64,000 bases of DNA from Rhodothermales bacterium (GCA_951812335.1 OX638293.1:948501-1012500), one strand, 5' to 3'; counted from the stretch's first letter, positions 27,324 to 36,920 are shown. Translations and numbers: made by a program. The notes: generated from the sequence alone by a model not told the origin.

Positions 27324-27797
27324 ATGAAAACTCCACGCCCGCATCTCCTGTCTATGCTACTCGGTTTGACCCTGGCTTTTATGGTGGGCGCCATGTTCGC
27401 CGGTCAACCGGCCGATCCTATTCCTTCCAGTATTATGTCCGAGGAAAAGGCCCTGAAAGAAGAGTTCGAATGGGGCACGTTCTATACCTATCATCAGGGC
27501 GAGACCTACGGTACGCACGATGTCCTCACCGGCGTAGCCGTCATCAAGCCGGGCTGGGAGATTCACCCGCCGCATCAGCATGCCGAAGAAGAATACATGA
27601 TCGTCACAGAGGGGCAGGGCGTCTGGCACCTCAATGGCGAGGATTTCGAAGCCGGGAAAGGAGATATGCTGTATGCTGCTCCGTGGGATATACACGGGAT
27701 CAAGAACACGGGCGATGGGCCACTGGCTTTTTGGGTGTGGAAGTGGAACAACAAGGGCGTTGCCCTGCCGGAGACGGTGTCGGACGAGGAGGACTGA
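27324..27797 (+). CDS. Secreted cupin-domain protein
   Basis: 157 residues with an N-terminal signal sequence (SMLLGLTLAFMVGAMFAGQ), then a single cupin_2 barrel. Metal ligands are in HPPHQHAEEEYMIVTEGQG (HxH and E) with the second motif MLYAAPWDIHGIKNTG. Cupins of this type bind a divalent metal and may act as isomerases, dioxygenases or sensors of small sugars/acids; the role here is unknown. It is monocistronic, with debris upstream and MITE copy E downstream. Confidence 0.85.
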   Translation: MKTPRPHLLSMLLGLTLAFMVGAMFAGQPADPIPSSIMSEEKALKEEFEWGTFYTYHQGETYGTHDVLTGVAVIKPGWEIHPPHQHAEEEYMIVTEGQGVWHLNGEDFEAGKGDMLYAAPWDIHGIKNTGDGPLAFWVWKWNNKGVALPETVSDEED

Positions 27798-27841
27798 GGC
27801 TTGCCTCAAGGCATGCTTTTGTAATGTCTGCCGATCAAACA

Positions 27842-28094
27842 GAATACTCTGATTACGTCCGCGAAGCTCAGGGGCTGAGAGGGGTGCGCTGGCAAGGAAT
27901 GACGAAGCAATGCGGCAGGCCCCACATAATGAGGAATGACGCGGCCAGCGTGTCCCTCTCAACTTCCCGAAGGGCGCGTCACATCCGCGATGCCCCGAAT
28001 CCGCAGTGTTTTCCGCTGATTTCAAGGATGGGATCATGATGTCCTTTACGCGCGAAAGTAAAGTGCCGGGCGCAGTGGTCTTGATCAGAGTTCC
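27842..28094 (+). repeat. Interspersed MITE-like element, copy E (full length, degenerate ends)
   Basis: About 253 bp from GAATACTCTGATTACGTCC to GGTCTTGATCAGAGTTCC. Both ends have point changes (GAATACTC and GAGTTCC) and the flanks no longer match each other, so this looks like an old copy. The inner arms GAGAGGGGTGCGCTGGC and GCCAGCGTGTCCCTCTC are well kept with G.T pairs. It lies after the cupin gene and before the 57-bp tandem repeat. Confidence 0.8.
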
Positions 28095-28162
28095 ATGTAT
28101 ATAGCGTGCATCGGATATCTCCTTATTGGATTGGTTCGTCGGAAAATCCAATCTACGGGAGA

Positions 28163-28333
28163 CCCCGATATCCGTCCTCGCTTTGGGCGATACTGTCGGA
28201 TAATTCCTAAACCACTTCACCCCGATGTCCGTCCTCGTTTTAGGCGATACTGTCGGATAATTCCTAAACTACTTCACCCCGATGTCCGTCCTCGTTTTAG
28301 GCGATACTGTCGGATAATTCCTAAACTACTTCA
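28163..28333 (+). repeat. 57-bp tandem repeat, three units
   Basis: Three head-to-tail units at 28163-28219, 28220-28276 and 28277-28333. Units 2 and 3 are identical and unit 1 differs at about four positions. Each unit contains the inverted pair GTTTTAGG ... CCTAAAC separated by 18 bp, so each could form a hairpin. 57 is a multiple of three and one frame gives a 19-residue repeat (HPDVRPRFRRYCRIIPKLL), but there is no convincing start or gene context. There are no variable spacers, so it is not CRISPR. Unit 3 abuts the sulfatase remnant. Confidence 0.85.
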
Positions 28334-28509
28334 CGTGGAAGCTTCTCCGGAACAGTCCTTTTGCCCCTCTCGAGCTCTACAATCTTGAAGAAGACCCCCT
28401 CGAAACAACCGATCTCGCCGCAGAGGAACCGGATGTCTTCCGTCGGCTTGCCGCGGCGCTGCGGGGATATATCCAGGAAGCGGGCAAGGCGCCCTGGCAG
28501 CGCAGGTAA
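28318..28509 (+). pseudogene. C-terminal stump of a sulfatase (arylsulfatase family)
   Basis: An open frame with no start codon, beginning inside the third tandem repeat unit and reading WKLLRNSPFAPLELYNLEED then PLETTDLAAEEPDVFRRL and ending QRR-stop at 28509. ELYNLEEDPLETTDLA is the conserved C-terminal signature of the alkaline-phosphatase-like sulfatases used for sulfated polysaccharides. About 90 percent of the gene, including the catalytic Cys/Ser motif, is missing. It was evidently truncated at the tandem repeat boundary. Confidence 0.7.
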
Positions 28510-28565
28510 CAGCCCTTGCAGATACATTCTTCGTTTGCCCTGATTCAATCACACCACATACTATC

Positions 28566-30023
28566 ATGATTTTCCGCCCCCAAAAAAGCCTCTACTTTAT
28601 GCGAACCCTGTTCCTGGCCTGCATAGTCGCCGTGAGCGGTATTGCCTATGGACAATCCGGTCCGGACGATTCGTTCACCGTGTCCCGCCTTTTCTCGGAT
28701 GGCGCGGTCCTGCAACGAAACGTTGCGGTGCCCGTGTGGGGAACGGCGCCCTCCGGAACGTCCGTTACCATTACGTTCGATGGCATGCTTCAGGAAGCAG
28801 AGGCAGGGCCGGACGGAACCTGGCGGGTCGCTTTGGAGCCCCGGGACGCCGGCGGTCCTCACACGCTGACGATATCCGCCGGAGACCGGATCCTGGATAT
28901 ACAGGATGTCTGGTTCGGCGATGTGTGGATTGCTTCAGGGCAGTCCAACATGGAATGGGTGGTCGCCAATTCCGCAGATGCAGCGCGCGAGATACGCTCC
29001 GCCCATGACCCGCACATTCGGCATTTCAAGGTGCCTCGTACGTGGGCCTACGATCCGGAGTCGACGCTGGCAGGCGGAGAATGGCGCCCGACCGATTCAA
29101 GCCATGTGGGGCAATTCAGCGCCGTGGGCTACTACTTCGCGCGTGCGCTGCGCACTTCGGTAGATATTCCTGTAGGCATTCTCAATACCTCCTGGGGAGG
29201 CAGTCGCATTGAGGCATGGATGGATCCGGACGCCCTGATGATGGACCCCGAAGAAATCGCTCGGCAGCTCAACGAGTATAAAGAGAGCGGCGAGGAAAGG
29301 ACCAATCACCAGCCCACGTTGCTGTACAACAAAATGATTCACCCGCTGCTGTCCTTCCCGATTACGGGATTCCTTTGGTATCAGGGCGAATCCAACGCGG
29401 GCAACGCGGAGGACGCCGGACGGTACGCCATGCAGTTCCAGTCCCTTATATCCAGTTGGCGCAGCGCCTGGGGCAACGATACGGCGCCCTTCCTGTTCGT
29501 TTCTCTTGCCGGTTTCCGTGCCGCTCCCCTGGAGCCGGGAAATAGTAACTGGGCCCTTCTGCGCGAGTCGCAGTCGGCTGCCCTGACACTGCCCAATGTC
29601 GGCCAAGTCATAACGATCGACATCGGGGAGGCTGACGACATCCACCCACGCAACAAACAGGATGTTGGTCTTCGTCTTGCCCTGACCGCCCGGCATCTTG
29701 CGTACGGAGAGGACCTGGTATATTCCGGGCCGCTCTATCGCGATCATGTCGTAGAAGGCGACCGCATGATCCTGTTCTTCGATCACACGGGGTCGGGTCT
29801 TGTCGCTCGCGGATCGTCGCAACCCGGGGGCTTCGCCATAGCGGGGGCTGACGGACGATTCGTATGGGCCGATGCCCGTATCGACGGAAACACCGTGGTT
29901 GTGTCGAGTGACTCGGTCACGAAACCCGTGGCCGTGCGGTATGCCTGGGCCGACAATCCCGATCGCGCCAATCTCTATAACAAGGAAGGGCTGCCTGCAG
30001 CGCCTTTTCGCACGGTCCCTTAA
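28566..30023 (+). CDS. Sialate O-acetylesterase-like SGNH esterase, secreted
   Basis: 485 residues with a signal peptide (LFLACIVAVSGIAYGQ; ATG 28599 is an alternative start). The SASA domain follows: the catalytic serine in IASGQSNMEW, LNTSWGGSRIEAW and GFLWYQGESNA as oxyanion-hole elements, and Asp/His in DIHPRNKQDVG. Family members remove O-acetyl groups from sialic acids, but in polysaccharide-degrading Bacteroidota close relatives act as acetyl-xylan or pectin esterases, so the substrate is open. It lies next to the sulfatase stump and upstream of the TonB receptor locus. Confidence 0.88.
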   Translation: MIFRPQKSLYFMRTLFLACIVAVSGIAYGQSGPDDSFTVSRLFSDGAVLQRNVAVPVWGTAPSGTSVTITFDGMLQEAEAGPDGTWRVALEPRDAGGPHTLTISAGDRILDIQDVWFGDVWIASGQSNMEWVVANSADAAREIRSAHDPHIRHFKVPRTWAYDPESTLAGGEWRPTDSSHVGQFSAVGYYFARALRTSVDIPVGILNTSWGGSRIEAWMDPDALMMDPEEIARQLNEYKESGEERTNHQPTLLYNKMIHPLLSFPITGFLWYQGESNAGNAEDAGRYAMQFQSLISSWRSAWGNDTAPFLFVSLAGFRAAPLEPGNSNWALLRESQSAALTLPNVGQVITIDIGEADDIHPRNKQDVGLRLALTARHLAYGEDLVYSGPLYRDHVVEGDRMILFFDHTGSGLVARGSSQPGGFAIAGADGRFVWADARIDGNTVVVSSDSVTKPVAVRYAWADNPDRANLYNKEGLPAAPFRTVP

Positions 30024-30300
30024 TGAGTCTCAACCCCGGCTATCCAGGAATATCGCTACGATGATGTATGCTTAACGATAGCCCACGTGCGCCTGTCCCG
30101 GCGGCGCAACAAAGAAATACCCTGACAACCCGTTGAAGATCTTTCATCGACGACATTTTCATTGATTTTGCACATTAGACCACTTTGCCTTATTGTTCTT
30201 AAGGATACTCTGATTAAGTCGAAAAGGGAGTACAGGTCAATGTTCTGAAATCGGAAGCGGGCAACGCGTTCGCACAGACGAAACAAGCGATGCTGATCAA
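30024..30300. other. Intergenic region before the TonB receptor gene
   Basis: 277 bp with no gene. The only recognisable element is a single-end fragment of the interspersed family at 30203-30220 (GGATACTCTGATTAAGTC preceded by TTAA). AT-richer sequence around 30150-30200 probably holds the promoter of the following gene, but no defensible promoter pair was found. Confidence 0.6.
30203..30220 (+). repeat. Single-end fragment of the interspersed element
   Basis: 18 bp matching the left terminal repeat with the TTAA flank on its left and no right end nearby. A decayed insertion in the leader region of the TonB receptor gene. Confidence 0.6.
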
Positions 30301-33198
30301 ATGATTGTTAACCGGTGGCCGTGCTTCGAAATGCGCCTGGCGTCTGTCGGTATCCTCCTTGCCGCCATGACCCATTGCTTGCGATATTTGCACCGTCGCC
30401 TGTGCATGGTAACCCCGCTCCTGGTTACCTGCATGATCGCCCTGCAACCCGCCGTGGCGTCTACGGACCCGGCGGGCAGTGATGCGGCGAACAGGTCTTT
30501 TTACCTGCCGCTTGCGACGGCTCCTTCGCCGGGACCAACCGGGAAGATTGCCGGTCGCGTCACGGACGCCGACACGGGCGAACCCCTCCCCGGGGTCAAT
30601 GTAGTCATCTCCGGAACGATCCAGGGCACGAGTAGCGACGTGGAGGGATACTACTTTATTCTCAACGTGGCGCCCGGTACGTATGCCGTGCAGGCCTCTT
30701 TCATCGGCTTTGCGACGGTGACGGTGGAGAACGTGAAGGTCGTTCAGGACAATACGACCACCGTTGACTTTACGCTACGCGAGGAAGTCATTCAGGGCGA
30801 AGAGGTGATCGTGGTTGCGGAGCGCCCCATCGTCGAGATGGATCGCACGACCACCACCGCCGTCGTCGACGGCGAGCAGCTCGCGGCATTGCCAATCACC
30901 AACATCGGCGACGCCATCAACCTGCAAGCCGGGGTGGTGGATGGCCATTTTCGGGGAGGGCGGATCGGCGAAGTGGCTTATCTCGTCAACGGGGTGCCCA
31001 TCAACAACGCATTCAGCCAGACGGCCTCCTTCGATGTAGAACAAAACATGGTGTCGAGTCTCGAGGTCATCAGCGGCGTATTCAACGCCGAGTACGGCCA
31101 GGCTCTGTCGGGGGTAGTCAACATTGTTACGAAAGACCTGCCCGACCGCTGGGCCGGCTCCTTCCTGAGCTATACCGGCGCCATCGTCAGCAACCGCAAG
31201 ATCGAGTTCCTTCACCGTACGACCGAACCCGGCTTTTTTCTCGCCCCCTCCGATTTTGTGTCGGAGCGCTATAGCTACACCGAGGCTGCCGCATTTCCCA
31301 ACATCTTCGATGCCCAGGCATCGCTTGGCGGACCCATACTCAGGAACAGGCTCGGCCTGCAAGCATCTGTGCGTTACCTGCAGGACCATTCCCATTTCAT
31401 CGGTCGCGATCTGTTTTCGCCATCCGACTCGTCGTCGAACCTGAACACCGGACTTCCACCCGGAACCTGGCTCGTCGAATCGACAGGGGACGGTAACTTT
31501 ACCCCGCGCAACAATACCGAACGCCTGTCCGTCAACGGTACCTTCGGCTTCCAGGTCACGCCGAAATTCAAGATAGATTACAACTTCTTTTTCCAGGGCG
31601 GCACATTCAATCCGTTCAGTCACTTCCGCAAGTACGTCCCTGACGGAATCAACCGGGTCGAGTTTCTGAATCAGACGCACATCGCGGGATTGCGCTGGAC
31701 GGTCGATAACCGGTCGTTTGCAAGCCTGTCGTACAGCTATCTGCATGACAAAACCGATGTGCGCCTGTATGAAGACCCGACCGATCTCCGCTACCAGTCT
31801 AGTCAACTGAGTTCCCTGCAAGGCCAGTTTGCCTTTGCGGTTGGCGGCAACGATCTGAACACGAGCGATCAACTCACGGCTACCCATAGTATTGTCGGCG
31901 ACTATACCCGGCAGGTGGACCGGGTACACCTGGTGAAGACGGGTTTCCTTCTCCGGCTACACACCCTGGACAATCGCGATTTCGGTATTGAGAAGTCGTT
32001 CCGGACAGGTAATCTGCCCCAGCCGTCGCCCGATATGTGGAGCGACAACAGCCTGAAGACTTCACCCAGGGAATTCTCGGCGTATATCCAGGATAAGATG
32101 GAATTCACGGGCCTGATCGCGAATGTGGGGCTCCGCTTCGATTATTTTGACCCGGACTATTTGATCCCCATGGATTGGCAGCAGGCGAATCTGACGGAAA
32201 TCCCCGATCCCGCCGATCCGTCCACGTCGATTTCGAACCGGCAAGAGACCCCTTCCGAATACCAGTTCAGCCCGCGCCTGGGCATCGCATTTCCTATCTC
32301 ATCGACGGGTGTGATGCGATTTTCGGCGGGGCTGTTCTTCCAGGTGCCGGCGTTCAGTATCCTGTATTCCAATCCCGAGTACGAGATCAACCCGATCTCA
32401 AGCTCGAACAGTTTCGGTAACCCGAACCTCAAACCCGAGCGCACACTCTCTTTCGAAGTGGGACTCCAGCAGGGGTTGACGGACGACATCGGTCTGGAAC
32501 TGACGATCTTCTCGAAGGACGTACGCAACCTGACCGGACAGGATATCCTGCGCAATCCCAACGGCGATTTCGCTATTCGCTGGATCAACCGCGACTTTGG
32601 TACGATTCGCGGCATGACCTTCTCGCTTTTCCAGCGTCCCGGTGGGCGGCTGAACTGGACGCTGGACTATACGTTGCAATTCGCCGAGGGAACATCGTCG
32701 AGTCCCGGAGAGGCGTTCGGACGCCAGCAATCGGGCCTGGAAGCCATCCTTTCACTGGTTCGTCTCGACTGGGATCGCCGCCATGTACTCAACAACACGA
32801 TCACGGTCAACCCGGTCAAGGGTCTGAACCTGACGTTCATCAACCGCCTGCAGAGCGGCACCCCGTACACCACGATCCGTGATCTGATCGTGTCGAACCT
32901 GAAAAACAACGCGGCGCGGCCCCTTACCTACGGCACGGATGTACGAGCATACTATAAGCCGCCTTTTCTACGTCCGAATATCCAGCTCTTTTTACAAATA
33001 CAGAATTTGTTCGACGTGGAGCAGGAAGTCAACGTGTATTCCGACACGGGCCGTGCCGACGAGTCGGTGGAACTGGAGCGGCTCCGGCGTACGGGCGGCG
33101 AAGTGGGCGGCTTGAACACCATCGACGAGTGGTTCTACCGGCAGGAATTCTTCGGCGCGCCGCGCAGGATCAGCCTTGGACTCAACTATCGATTTTAA
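30301..33198 (+). CDS. TonB-dependent receptor with carboxypeptidase-like regulatory domain
   Basis: Up to 965 residues. After an N-terminal signal/anchor region (MVTPLLVTCMIALQPAVAS), residues about 80-165 form a CarboxypepD_reg-like domain (GRVTDADTGEPLPGVNVVIS, FIGFATVTVENV). A plug domain follows (QLAALPITNIGDAINLQAGV, LSGVVNIVTKDLP), then a beta-barrel ending QEFFGAPRRISLGLNYRF. It would import a large substrate across the outer membrane in a TonB/ExbBD-dependent way. The ATG at 30301 may be too early; 30367 or 30406 precede the signal peptide. The stop TAA (33196-33198) is part of the TTAA flank of copy F. It heads the locus with the giant secreted protein, PorV-like barrel and PPIase. 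Confidence 0.93.
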   Translation: MIVNRWPCFEMRLASVGILLAAMTHCLRYLHRRLCMVTPLLVTCMIALQPAVASTDPAGSDAANRSFYLPLATAPSPGPTGKIAGRVTDADTGEPLPGVNVVISGTIQGTSSDVEGYYFILNVAPGTYAVQASFIGFATVTVENVKVVQDNTTTVDFTLREEVIQGEEVIVVAERPIVEMDRTTTTAVVDGEQLAALPITNIGDAINLQAGVVDGHFRGGRIGEVAYLVNGVPINNAFSQTASFDVEQNMVSSLEVISGVFNAEYGQALSGVVNIVTKDLPDRWAGSFLSYTGAIVSNRKIEFLHRTTEPGFFLAPSDFVSERYSYTEAAAFPNIFDAQASLGGPILRNRLGLQASVRYLQDHSHFIGRDLFSPSDSSSNLNTGLPPGTWLVESTGDGNFTPRNNTERLSVNGTFGFQVTPKFKIDYNFFFQGGTFNPFSHFRKYVPDGINRVEFLNQTHIAGLRWTVDNRSFASLSYSYLHDKTDVRLYEDPTDLRYQSSQLSSLQGQFAFAVGGNDLNTSDQLTATHSIVGDYTRQVDRVHLVKTGFLLRLHTLDNRDFGIEKSFRTGNLPQPSPDMWSDNSLKTSPREFSAYIQDKMEFTGLIANVGLRFDYFDPDYLIPMDWQQANLTEIPDPADPSTSISNRQETPSEYQFSPRLGIAFPISSTGVMRFSAGLFFQVPAFSILYSNPEYEINPISSSNSFGNPNLKPERTLSFEVGLQQGLTDDIGLELTIFSKDVRNLTGQDILRNPNGDFAIRWINRDFGTIRGMTFSLFQRPGGRLNWTLDYTLQFAEGTSSSPGEAFGRQQSGLEAILSLVRLDWDRRHVLNNTITVNPVKGLNLTFINRLQSGTPYTTIRDLIVSNLKNNAARPLTYGTDVRAYYKPPFLRPNIQLFLQIQNLFDVEQEVNVYSDTGRADESVELERLRRTGGEVGGLNTIDEWFYRQEFFGAPRRISLGLNYRF

Positions 33199-33453
33199 GG
33201 ATGCTCCGATCAAGTCCGCTGCGATCAGCACTTCACTTTCACGCGTACAGAACGACATGATTACATCGTTGAAACCAGCGAAAAACACGGCGGCTTCGGG
33301 ACATCGCGGTCGTGAAGCGCCCTTCGGGAGGCCGACAGACGCACGGTGGCTGTGTCATTCCTCATTACGTGGGGCCTACCACGTTGCTTCGTCATTCCTT
33401 GCCAGCGCGCCCCTGTCAGCCTCTGAATCTTTGCGGACTTAATCAGAGCATCC
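33199..33453 (-). repeat. Interspersed MITE-like element, copy F (full length, inverted, compensatory ends)
   Basis: 255 bp, plus-strand ends GGATGCTCCGATCAAGTCC and GGACTTAATCAGAGCATCC. Both ends carry the same paired change relative to the family (GATAC to GATGC on the left, GTATC to GCATC on the right), so pairing is kept. The inner stem also shows a matched change (GAGAG to GACAG on both arms). Left flank TTAA is shared with the stop codon of the TonB receptor; right flank is TTTA. It separates two plus-strand genes of the same locus. Confidence 0.85.
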
Positions 33454-33494
33454 TTTAACGACGGGCCCGGCCCCCATTGCAGCCATACGCCATC

Positions 33495-36400
33495 ATGTTT
33501 GCTACCCGTTTCTTTTCGCCGACGAGCCTGTTGCGGCTTCTTGCCGTCGCCATCGCGGTCTTTGGTTTCACCAGCGGGGTAGCAACGGCACAGAACGCCG
33601 AGGCTATCCCCGACGACCTGCGCGGCTCTGAAACATTCATCGCCCGCGGAATCCTGGACGGGAATCTGATCGAAACCAACTTTCGCAACCACGGCGAGTT
33701 TTCCAGGTGGGACGACCTGCCGTGGGGTGTCTGGCCAAGGGGAATCGGCGGCCGGCACATAGACGGCATCGGCACTATCGTAACCGGGCAGGTGCCCGGT
33801 GAGCGACTCAAGTGGCAAAGCCGCGGGTTCTACCCGGACGCGCAGAGCGATACCACCCTCAATCCGGTGATTCTCACCTATCGCGACTTTGGGAAGCGAA
33901 CCGGACCATCGGGCGAACTCTGGGGCTGGCTGCCCCTGCCGGGATTCAACAATCCCAATCGTCTCGACCCCATCACGTCGACCCGGACCCCGACGCCTGC
34001 ACTCAGCTCCGACCCCACCTCGTGGCCCGCATTCTGGCCCGACCGTCTCGACAACCCCGACGATCCCGGCTGGCGCAACGACGAGATCGATGGCGATCCC
34101 GGGTTGGCGGCGTGGAACGGCTTTTTCGGCAAAGGGGTGTTCAACGCAGACCAGGAGAGCTATTACGTGATGGACGATCACTCCGATATGGAGTATGCCG
34201 TCGATCCCATCACGAATAACCCCAACAGCGAGTTCGGCGTGTATTACCCGAGCCCGTCCGACTCTACGATGGGTGGCCTCGGTATGCTCAACCAGGTGCG
34301 CATTTTCCAGTGGGCGAACGTGCTGGCGGAAGACATCATGTTCATCCTGTACCGCTTCTTCAACCGGGGCGAGACGAACCACGATCGACTTTACTTCACG
34401 CAGATCATGGACTATGGCCTCGGCAACGAGGAAGGGGATGAAGTCGGCGCGTACGATCCGGTTCAGGACGTCGCGTACGGATGGGACCAGGACGGCATCG
34501 GGACGCGTGCTTCGGGTGGAACGTACGATTTGGGCTATACGGGGTTTGCTTTTCTGGAAAGCCCGGCACGAGCCTTCGACGGTCTGGACAATGACGAAGA
34601 CGGCATGACCGACGAATCGCGCTTCAGTGGCCCCGGTACGCTTATCGAAGAATCGTCGCAGATATTTGCAGCGGCAATGGGTGCGCTCAATCTGGCCGAT
34701 TTCGTCCGGAGCAACGGCCCCATCGAAATGCGCCCGGCTTACGAGGCGGGCCGCTGGTGGACGGGAGACGAGAACATGGACTGGGTCGGCTACGAAGATA
34801 CCGACGGCAACGGCCAATGGGATCCGGGCGAGCGGATAAACAACGATGTCGGCCGCGACGGTCTCGGACCTTTCGACCTCGGATACCCTGGTCCCGACGA
34901 CGGAGAAGCGGACGCCATCCCGACCCTCGGGGAACCCAACTTCGACGAACTCGACGTGGACGAATCCGACCAGGTGGGCCTGACCGGCTTCGATCTCAAC
35001 ACGCGACCCTTTTACGAATCCGGTGACAACCTCCGCGATGACGAATGGATGTGGAATCGGATATTCAACGTGGCGCAGTTCCCCCTCGGGACCGAGCCGG
35101 AAGCCATTGAAGCGGATATCGAGCCGTTTCTGCTATTTTCCTCCGGCCCTGTCAACCTTCCGAACCAAAGGACCGATTTTTTCTCGACGGCGTGGATATT
35201 CGGTTCCGACGAACGCGATTTCTTTAAGAACCGCCGTACGGTGCAGAGCATTTTCAACGCCGACTACACGTTCGCGCAGCCCCCGTTTACCCCGACCCTC
35301 ACCGCGATTCCGGGAGATGGCCGCGTCGTCCTGAGTTGGGACACGCTTGCCATAGCCAGTTTCGACCGGTTCTCCCAGGAGTTCGATTTCGAGGGCTTCA
35401 AGCTCTACAAGGGAACGGACATCCTGCTGAGCGACGTCAGGAACATCACCGATATCAGCGGCGAGGGCACCTTCTTCGAACCCATCGCCCAGTTCGATCT
35501 CAAGAACGGCATTTACGGTCCAAGAACCGTGCTTGAAGGTACTGCGGTGTACTACATGGGCGACGACACCGGCCTGCAATTCTTCTATGTGGATGAAAAC
35601 GTGACCAACGGACTCACGTACTACTATGCGCTGGTGGCATACGATCGGGGGGTAGGAACTATCGATCCCCAGGAAAACACCTTCCGGATCAGCGCCACTC
35701 AAGCCGGGAACATCACGGGGTTCACGAAGAACGCCGCCGTGGTGACGCCGCGTAGTCAGCCAGGGGGCTATGTCGAAGGCGGGGCGAACGAAAGCCTGGA
35801 GAAGGTAAACGGCGGCATTGGCACGGGCTCCATGTCGGTAAGCCTTTTCCAGGAGGAACTCGTCGATTTCGACACGTTCTACCGCGTCGAACTCTTCGAT
35901 ACCCCCGATTCGATCAACGCGGATCTGTACACCACGAGCAGATACCAGGTGATGCGTCTCTCGGACGGTGAGATCGTTTTCGGCCCCGCCCAATTTGTCG
36001 ATATCACACCGCCCATTGAGGGGTTCACGATTTCGTTCGCCAACGACACGCTCGTTGTCCTGGACGAAGATCGCACGGGCTACGTTTCGAATGCAGGAAC
36101 CGCGAACGAACTGTTCAGCCCGGACCCCACGACACTGGACGGCTTCTCGACCGACTGGGTGGCAAACATCCGCAAAGATTCGACGGCCTCCTATGCACCC
36201 GCGGCATGGGACTACGAACTGCGATGGGTAGATCCGGCGGATTCGCTTTACCTTCCTCCGCCGCGGGTTTTCGGCTACCTGCGCGAGGAGATCCCGATCT
36301 TTGCCGTCAATGCAACCAGGCGGACTCCTGCGGACATGCTGATCGACGATCGCAACGCAAGCGGCGTCTTCGACTTCGGGGACGATCTCATCATCTTTGA

Positions 36401-36899
36401 ACGCTACGACAGCAGGAGTCCGCGGCTTTTCCGCTACCGGGTCAGCTTCTCCGGCGGGGGTAACTCCACGGCGCCAAGCCCCGGCGACGTGTTGCGCATC
36501 TCCGTCAGTCGCCCGTTCGCCACCGGCGACTTTTTCCAGTTCTCGCTCAAGCCGTCCTTCATAGATGCAGATGCAGCGCAGAGCTTGCTGGACCGGATCG
36601 CTGTCGTGCCGAATCCGTACGTGGGCGCATCGTCCTACGAGCCACGCTCCCAGATCGAAGGCCGCGGCGAACGCCGGGTGCAGTTCATCAACCTGCCTCG
36701 GAAGTGCACCATCAAGATATTCAACATCCGGGGTGAACTGATCAAAACACTGGAACACGACGGATTTATCACAGACGGGGCAGAGTTCTGGGATCTCCGC
36801 ACGGAGGACCAGCAGGACGTAGCCTTCGGCGTATACATATTCCACGTGGACGCTCCCGATATAGGAGAGTATATCGGCAAGTTTGCGCTGATTAAATAG
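33495..36899 (+). CDS. Large secreted protein with type IX-style C-terminal domain
   Basis: About 1134 residues from ATG 33495 with a signal peptide (LLAVAIAVFGFTSGVATAQ). The body has Asp-rich calcium-type segments (FDGLDNDEDGMTDESR, EDTDGNGQWDPGERI), a fibronectin III-like stretch near residue 610 (LTAIPGDGRVVLSWDT, FEGFKLYKGTDI), and ends with a PorSS-type domain (IFNIRGELIKTLEHDG, GVYIFHVDAPDIGEYIGKFA). This C-terminal region sends proteins through the type IX secretion system. I do not recognise a catalytic domain. It follows the TonB receptor and precedes a PorV/PorQ-family barrel by 21 bp, the usual arrangement of paired surface proteins in this lineage. Confidence 0.88.
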   Translation: MFATRFFSPTSLLRLLAVAIAVFGFTSGVATAQNAEAIPDDLRGSETFIARGILDGNLIETNFRNHGEFSRWDDLPWGVWPRGIGGRHIDGIGTIVTGQVPGERLKWQSRGFYPDAQSDTTLNPVILTYRDFGKRTGPSGELWGWLPLPGFNNPNRLDPITSTRTPTPALSSDPTSWPAFWPDRLDNPDDPGWRNDEIDGDPGLAAWNGFFGKGVFNADQESYYVMDDHSDMEYAVDPITNNPNSEFGVYYPSPSDSTMGGLGMLNQVRIFQWANVLAEDIMFILYRFFNRGETNHDRLYFTQIMDYGLGNEEGDEVGAYDPVQDVAYGWDQDGIGTRASGGTYDLGYTGFAFLESPARAFDGLDNDEDGMTDESRFSGPGTLIEESSQIFAAAMGALNLADFVRSNGPIEMRPAYEAGRWWTGDENMDWVGYEDTDGNGQWDPGERINNDVGRDGLGPFDLGYPGPDDGEADAIPTLGEPNFDELDVDESDQVGLTGFDLNTRPFYESGDNLRDDEWMWNRIFNVAQFPLGTEPEAIEADIEPFLLFSSGPVNLPNQRTDFFSTAWIFGSDERDFFKNRRTVQSIFNADYTFAQPPFTPTLTAIPGDGRVVLSWDTLAIASFDRFSQEFDFEGFKLYKGTDILLSDVRNITDISGEGTFFEPIAQFDLKNGIYGPRTVLEGTAVYYMGDDTGLQFFYVDENVTNGLTYYYALVAYDRGVGTIDPQENTFRISATQAGNITGFTKNAAVVTPRSQPGGYVEGGANESLEKVNGGIGTGSMSVSLFQEELVDFDTFYRVELFDTPDSINADLYTTSRYQVMRLSDGEIVFGPAQFVDITPPIEGFTISFANDTLVVLDEDRTGYVSNAGTANELFSPDPTTLDGFSTDWVANIRKDSTASYAPAAWDYELRWVDPADSLYLPPPRVFGYLREEIPIFAVNATRRTPADMLIDDRNASGVFDFGDDLIIFERYDSRSPRLFRYRVSFSGGGNSTAPSPGDVLRISVSRPFATGDFFQFSLKPSFIDADAAQSLLDRIAVVPNPYVGASSYEPRSQIEGRGERRVQFINLPRKCTIKIFNIRGELIKTLEHDGFITDGAEFWDLRTEDQQDVAFGVYIFHVDAPDIGEYIGKFALIK

Positions 36900-36920
36900 G
36901 GAATTCCATCGGCCCGCACC

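Noticed and set aside
28163-28333. CRISPR array
   Set aside because: The three 57-bp units are contiguous and nearly identical with no variable spacers, and no cas gene is in the window.
28095-28388. A 98-codon frame with a 19-residue repeat (HPDVRPRFRRYCRIIPKLL)
   Set aside because: It arises from translating the 57-bp tandem repeat; the start lies in element copy E and there is no homologous protein I can name.
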